Assembly: GCA_030445275.1 (NCBI GenBank)
Contig: JAUCSE010000079.1
Location: 100,328 to 164,327 of the forward strand
Length of the DNA: 64,000 nucleotides
Direction of reading: 5' to 3'
Source: Mucilaginibacter sp.
GTDB taxonomy: Bacteria > Bacteroidota > Bacteroidia > Sphingobacteriales > Sphingobacteriaceae
The notes under the pieces are model-generated. The model saw nothing but the letters and a program-made list of their open reading frames with translations. It was not told the origin of the DNA and made no database searches. Shown piece by piece: positions 63,095 through 64,000 of the stretch. Numbering within the stretch: position 1 is the first letter of the stretch; every line of letters starts with the position of its first letter. The position numbers and the translations under genes were made by a program.

Positions 63095-63568
63095 GTGGAA
63101 CTAAAAAATAAAATAAAGAAACTACTAATCATCGGAGTATTATTACTGGTTACAACCTATGTTAAAGCGCAGATCGAAAACCCGGTGCGCTGGAGTTATG
63201 CAGCGAAAAAAATAAGTAAAACCGAAGCTGTATTGTTTCTTAAAGCGACCATTGATGAGGGATGGCATATTTATTCGCAAAAAAAAGTAGATAATGGGGG
63301 GCCTGTGCGAACAAGCTTTGTATTTACACCTTCGGCAAGTTATGCTATTGTAGGTACAACCATTGAACCAGAGCCAACAACCCGTTTTGAAGAATCATTT
63401 AGCATGAATGTGAGTTTCTTTGAGCATTCAGTGATCTTTCAGCAAAAGATAAAGCTTAAACCCATAGCCTCATCAACAACAGTAAAAGGAACACTGAACT
63501 TTATGGTTTGTAATGATGAAAAATGTTTACCACCAGATAATCTGAACTTTAGTATACAAGTCAAGTAG
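63095..63568 (+). CDS. DsbD N-terminal (alpha) domain protein
   Basis: A 157-residue exported protein with a GTG start and a signal peptide (LLIIGVLLLVTTYVKAQ). The mature part matches the DsbD N-terminal immunoglobulin-like thiol:disulfide domain. VLFLKATIDEGWHIYSQ is typical of the strand after the signal, PEPTTRFEESFSMNVSFFEH follows, and the redox Cys pair is in MVCNDEKCLPPDNL. In a full DsbD this domain is followed by a membrane electron-transfer domain and a C-terminal thioredoxin; here the frame stops directly after the N-terminal domain. It may be a true stand-alone domain serving the TlpA-like protein next door, or the surviving half of a broken DsbD (see 63730). Confidence 0.85.
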   Translation: MELKNKIKKLLIIGVLLLVTTYVKAQIENPVRWSYAAKKISKTEAVLFLKATIDEGWHIYSQKKVDNGGPVRTSFVFTPSASYAIVGTTIEPEPTTRFEESFSMNVSFFEHSVIFQQKIKLKPIASSTTVKGTLNFMVCNDEKCLPPDNLNFSIQVK

Positions 63569-63729
63569 TGAGGTTTGTTAAATTGGATAGCGAACGCGAT
63601 AGTCCCGTATTTTAAGTAATCCGAAAGGCGAAGAGTTAGACAAGAAGCTTCAGGAAATATTTCGGCGTTAAGGATAGTGACAAGGTAAATATAAATCAGG
63701 CAGTCGAAAAAACACACAATGATAATGAT

Positions 63730-64000
63730 TGGAAAGCCTGACTGCCGAAAGATGGAAGCCAATGTATGGCCTGACAAGCAAGTTCATCAGCGGATTACTC
63801 AGGCCTATGTGCTGATCCAGCTTTATGTAGATGACAAAACTGATTTGGCAACAGCAGAACAAACCACTACACCCGAGGGGCGGCAGATAAAAACCATCGG
63901 TAATAAGTGGAGCTACCTGCAAACTTCTAAGTTTGGTTCAAACTCACAGCCATTTTACGTGTTACTTAATCCTGATACGCAGGAATCACTTGTTCCGCCC
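63730..64000 (+). pseudogene. DsbD C-terminal thioredoxin domain remnant (partial at right edge)
   Basis: An open frame reading CRKMEANVWPDKQVHQRITQ, then AYVLIQLYVDDKTDL, TPEGRQIKTIGNKWSYLQ and SQPFYVLLNPDTQESLVPP, the conserved C-terminal domain of DsbD-type reductases. It has no start codon. The family motif WKACVNCRKME should begin it, but here WKA (63730-63738) and CRKME (63743 on) are in different frames. A 5-bp deletion removes the first Cys and Val-Asn of CxxC. The membrane domain is absent between 63569 and 63729, where I see nothing recognisable. It continues past the window. Confidence 0.75.

Overview
The window looks like chromosome from a Bacteroidota bacterium, most likely a soil or plant-associated member of the Sphingobacteriaceae (Mucilaginibacter/Pedobacter type; this is inference). 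The signs are three FecI-type sigma / FecR anti-sigma / SusC / SusD cassettes, a type IX secretion (T9SS) type B C-terminal domain, a VgrG plus DUF4280 (PAAR-like) pair as found in Bacteroidota type VI systems, A-rich rather than GGAGG-type ribosome binding sites, and AT-rich intergenic DNA. No rRNA gene, intact tRNA gene, CRISPR array or transposase gene was seen.

Layout. (1) 1-4.7 kb, minus strand: VgrG, a DUF4280 spike-tip protein and a long OmpA-domain protein cut by the left edge, i.e. a T6SS tip-and-cargo cassette, with an unrecognised gene diverging from it. (2) 6.4-7.3 kb: a GC-richer dihydrofolate-reductase-like gene that looks acquired, followed by a perfect 16-bp inverted repeat. 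(3) 7.3-13.4 kb: a large T9SS-exported Ig-like protein, two propeller/BNR-type surface proteins and a membrane-anchored winged-helix regulator. (4) 13.6-18.7 kb: a decayed tRNA 3' end, a GH106 rhamnosidase-type gene broken by one in-frame stop, and an aldehyde dehydrogenase. (5) 19.1-32.8 kb: a polysaccharide utilisation locus (PUL): sigma, FecR, SusC, SusD, GH29 fucosidase, Fe(II)/2-oxoglutarate dioxygenase, six-hairpin glycosidase, sugar isomerase/epimerase and an opposing AraC regulator. (6) 33.4-43.4 kb: an envelope/stress-type neighbourhood: divergent NRAMP transporter, NYN nuclease, holin-like membrane protein, LytTR response regulator, OmpA protein, outer-membrane barrel, a 56-residue lipoprotein, an AI-2E family transporter and a histidine kinase. 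A 116-bp non-coding element occurs twice here. (7) 43.5-46.6 kb: a GH97 gene broken by a one-base frameshift, a 267-bp MITE with 26-bp terminal repeats and a 9-bp target duplication, and a second decayed tRNA 3' end with its terminator. (8) 46.6-63.6 kb: two consecutive sigma/FecR/SusC/SusD cassettes without glycosidases; the second continues into a TlpA-like redoxin and a DsbD-type N-terminal domain. Between them lie a 41-bp palindrome and an AraC fragment. The right edge holds a DsbD C-terminal domain whose CxxC motif is destroyed.

How the parts fit. In each cassette the SusC barrel probably signals through FecR to release the sigma factor, which then drives susC/susD. In the 19-32 kb PUL, SusC/SusD import fucose-containing glycans, GH29 and the six-hairpin enzyme trim them, and the oxygenase plus the TIM-barrel isomerase suggest a modified sugar. 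Four separate genes (GH106, GH97, AraC, DsbD) carry disabling lesions, which suggests either local gene erosion or assembly errors. The candidates I consider most novel are the VgrG/DUF4280/OmpA-fusion cassette, the oxygenase-containing PUL, the duplicated 116-bp element and the MITE.
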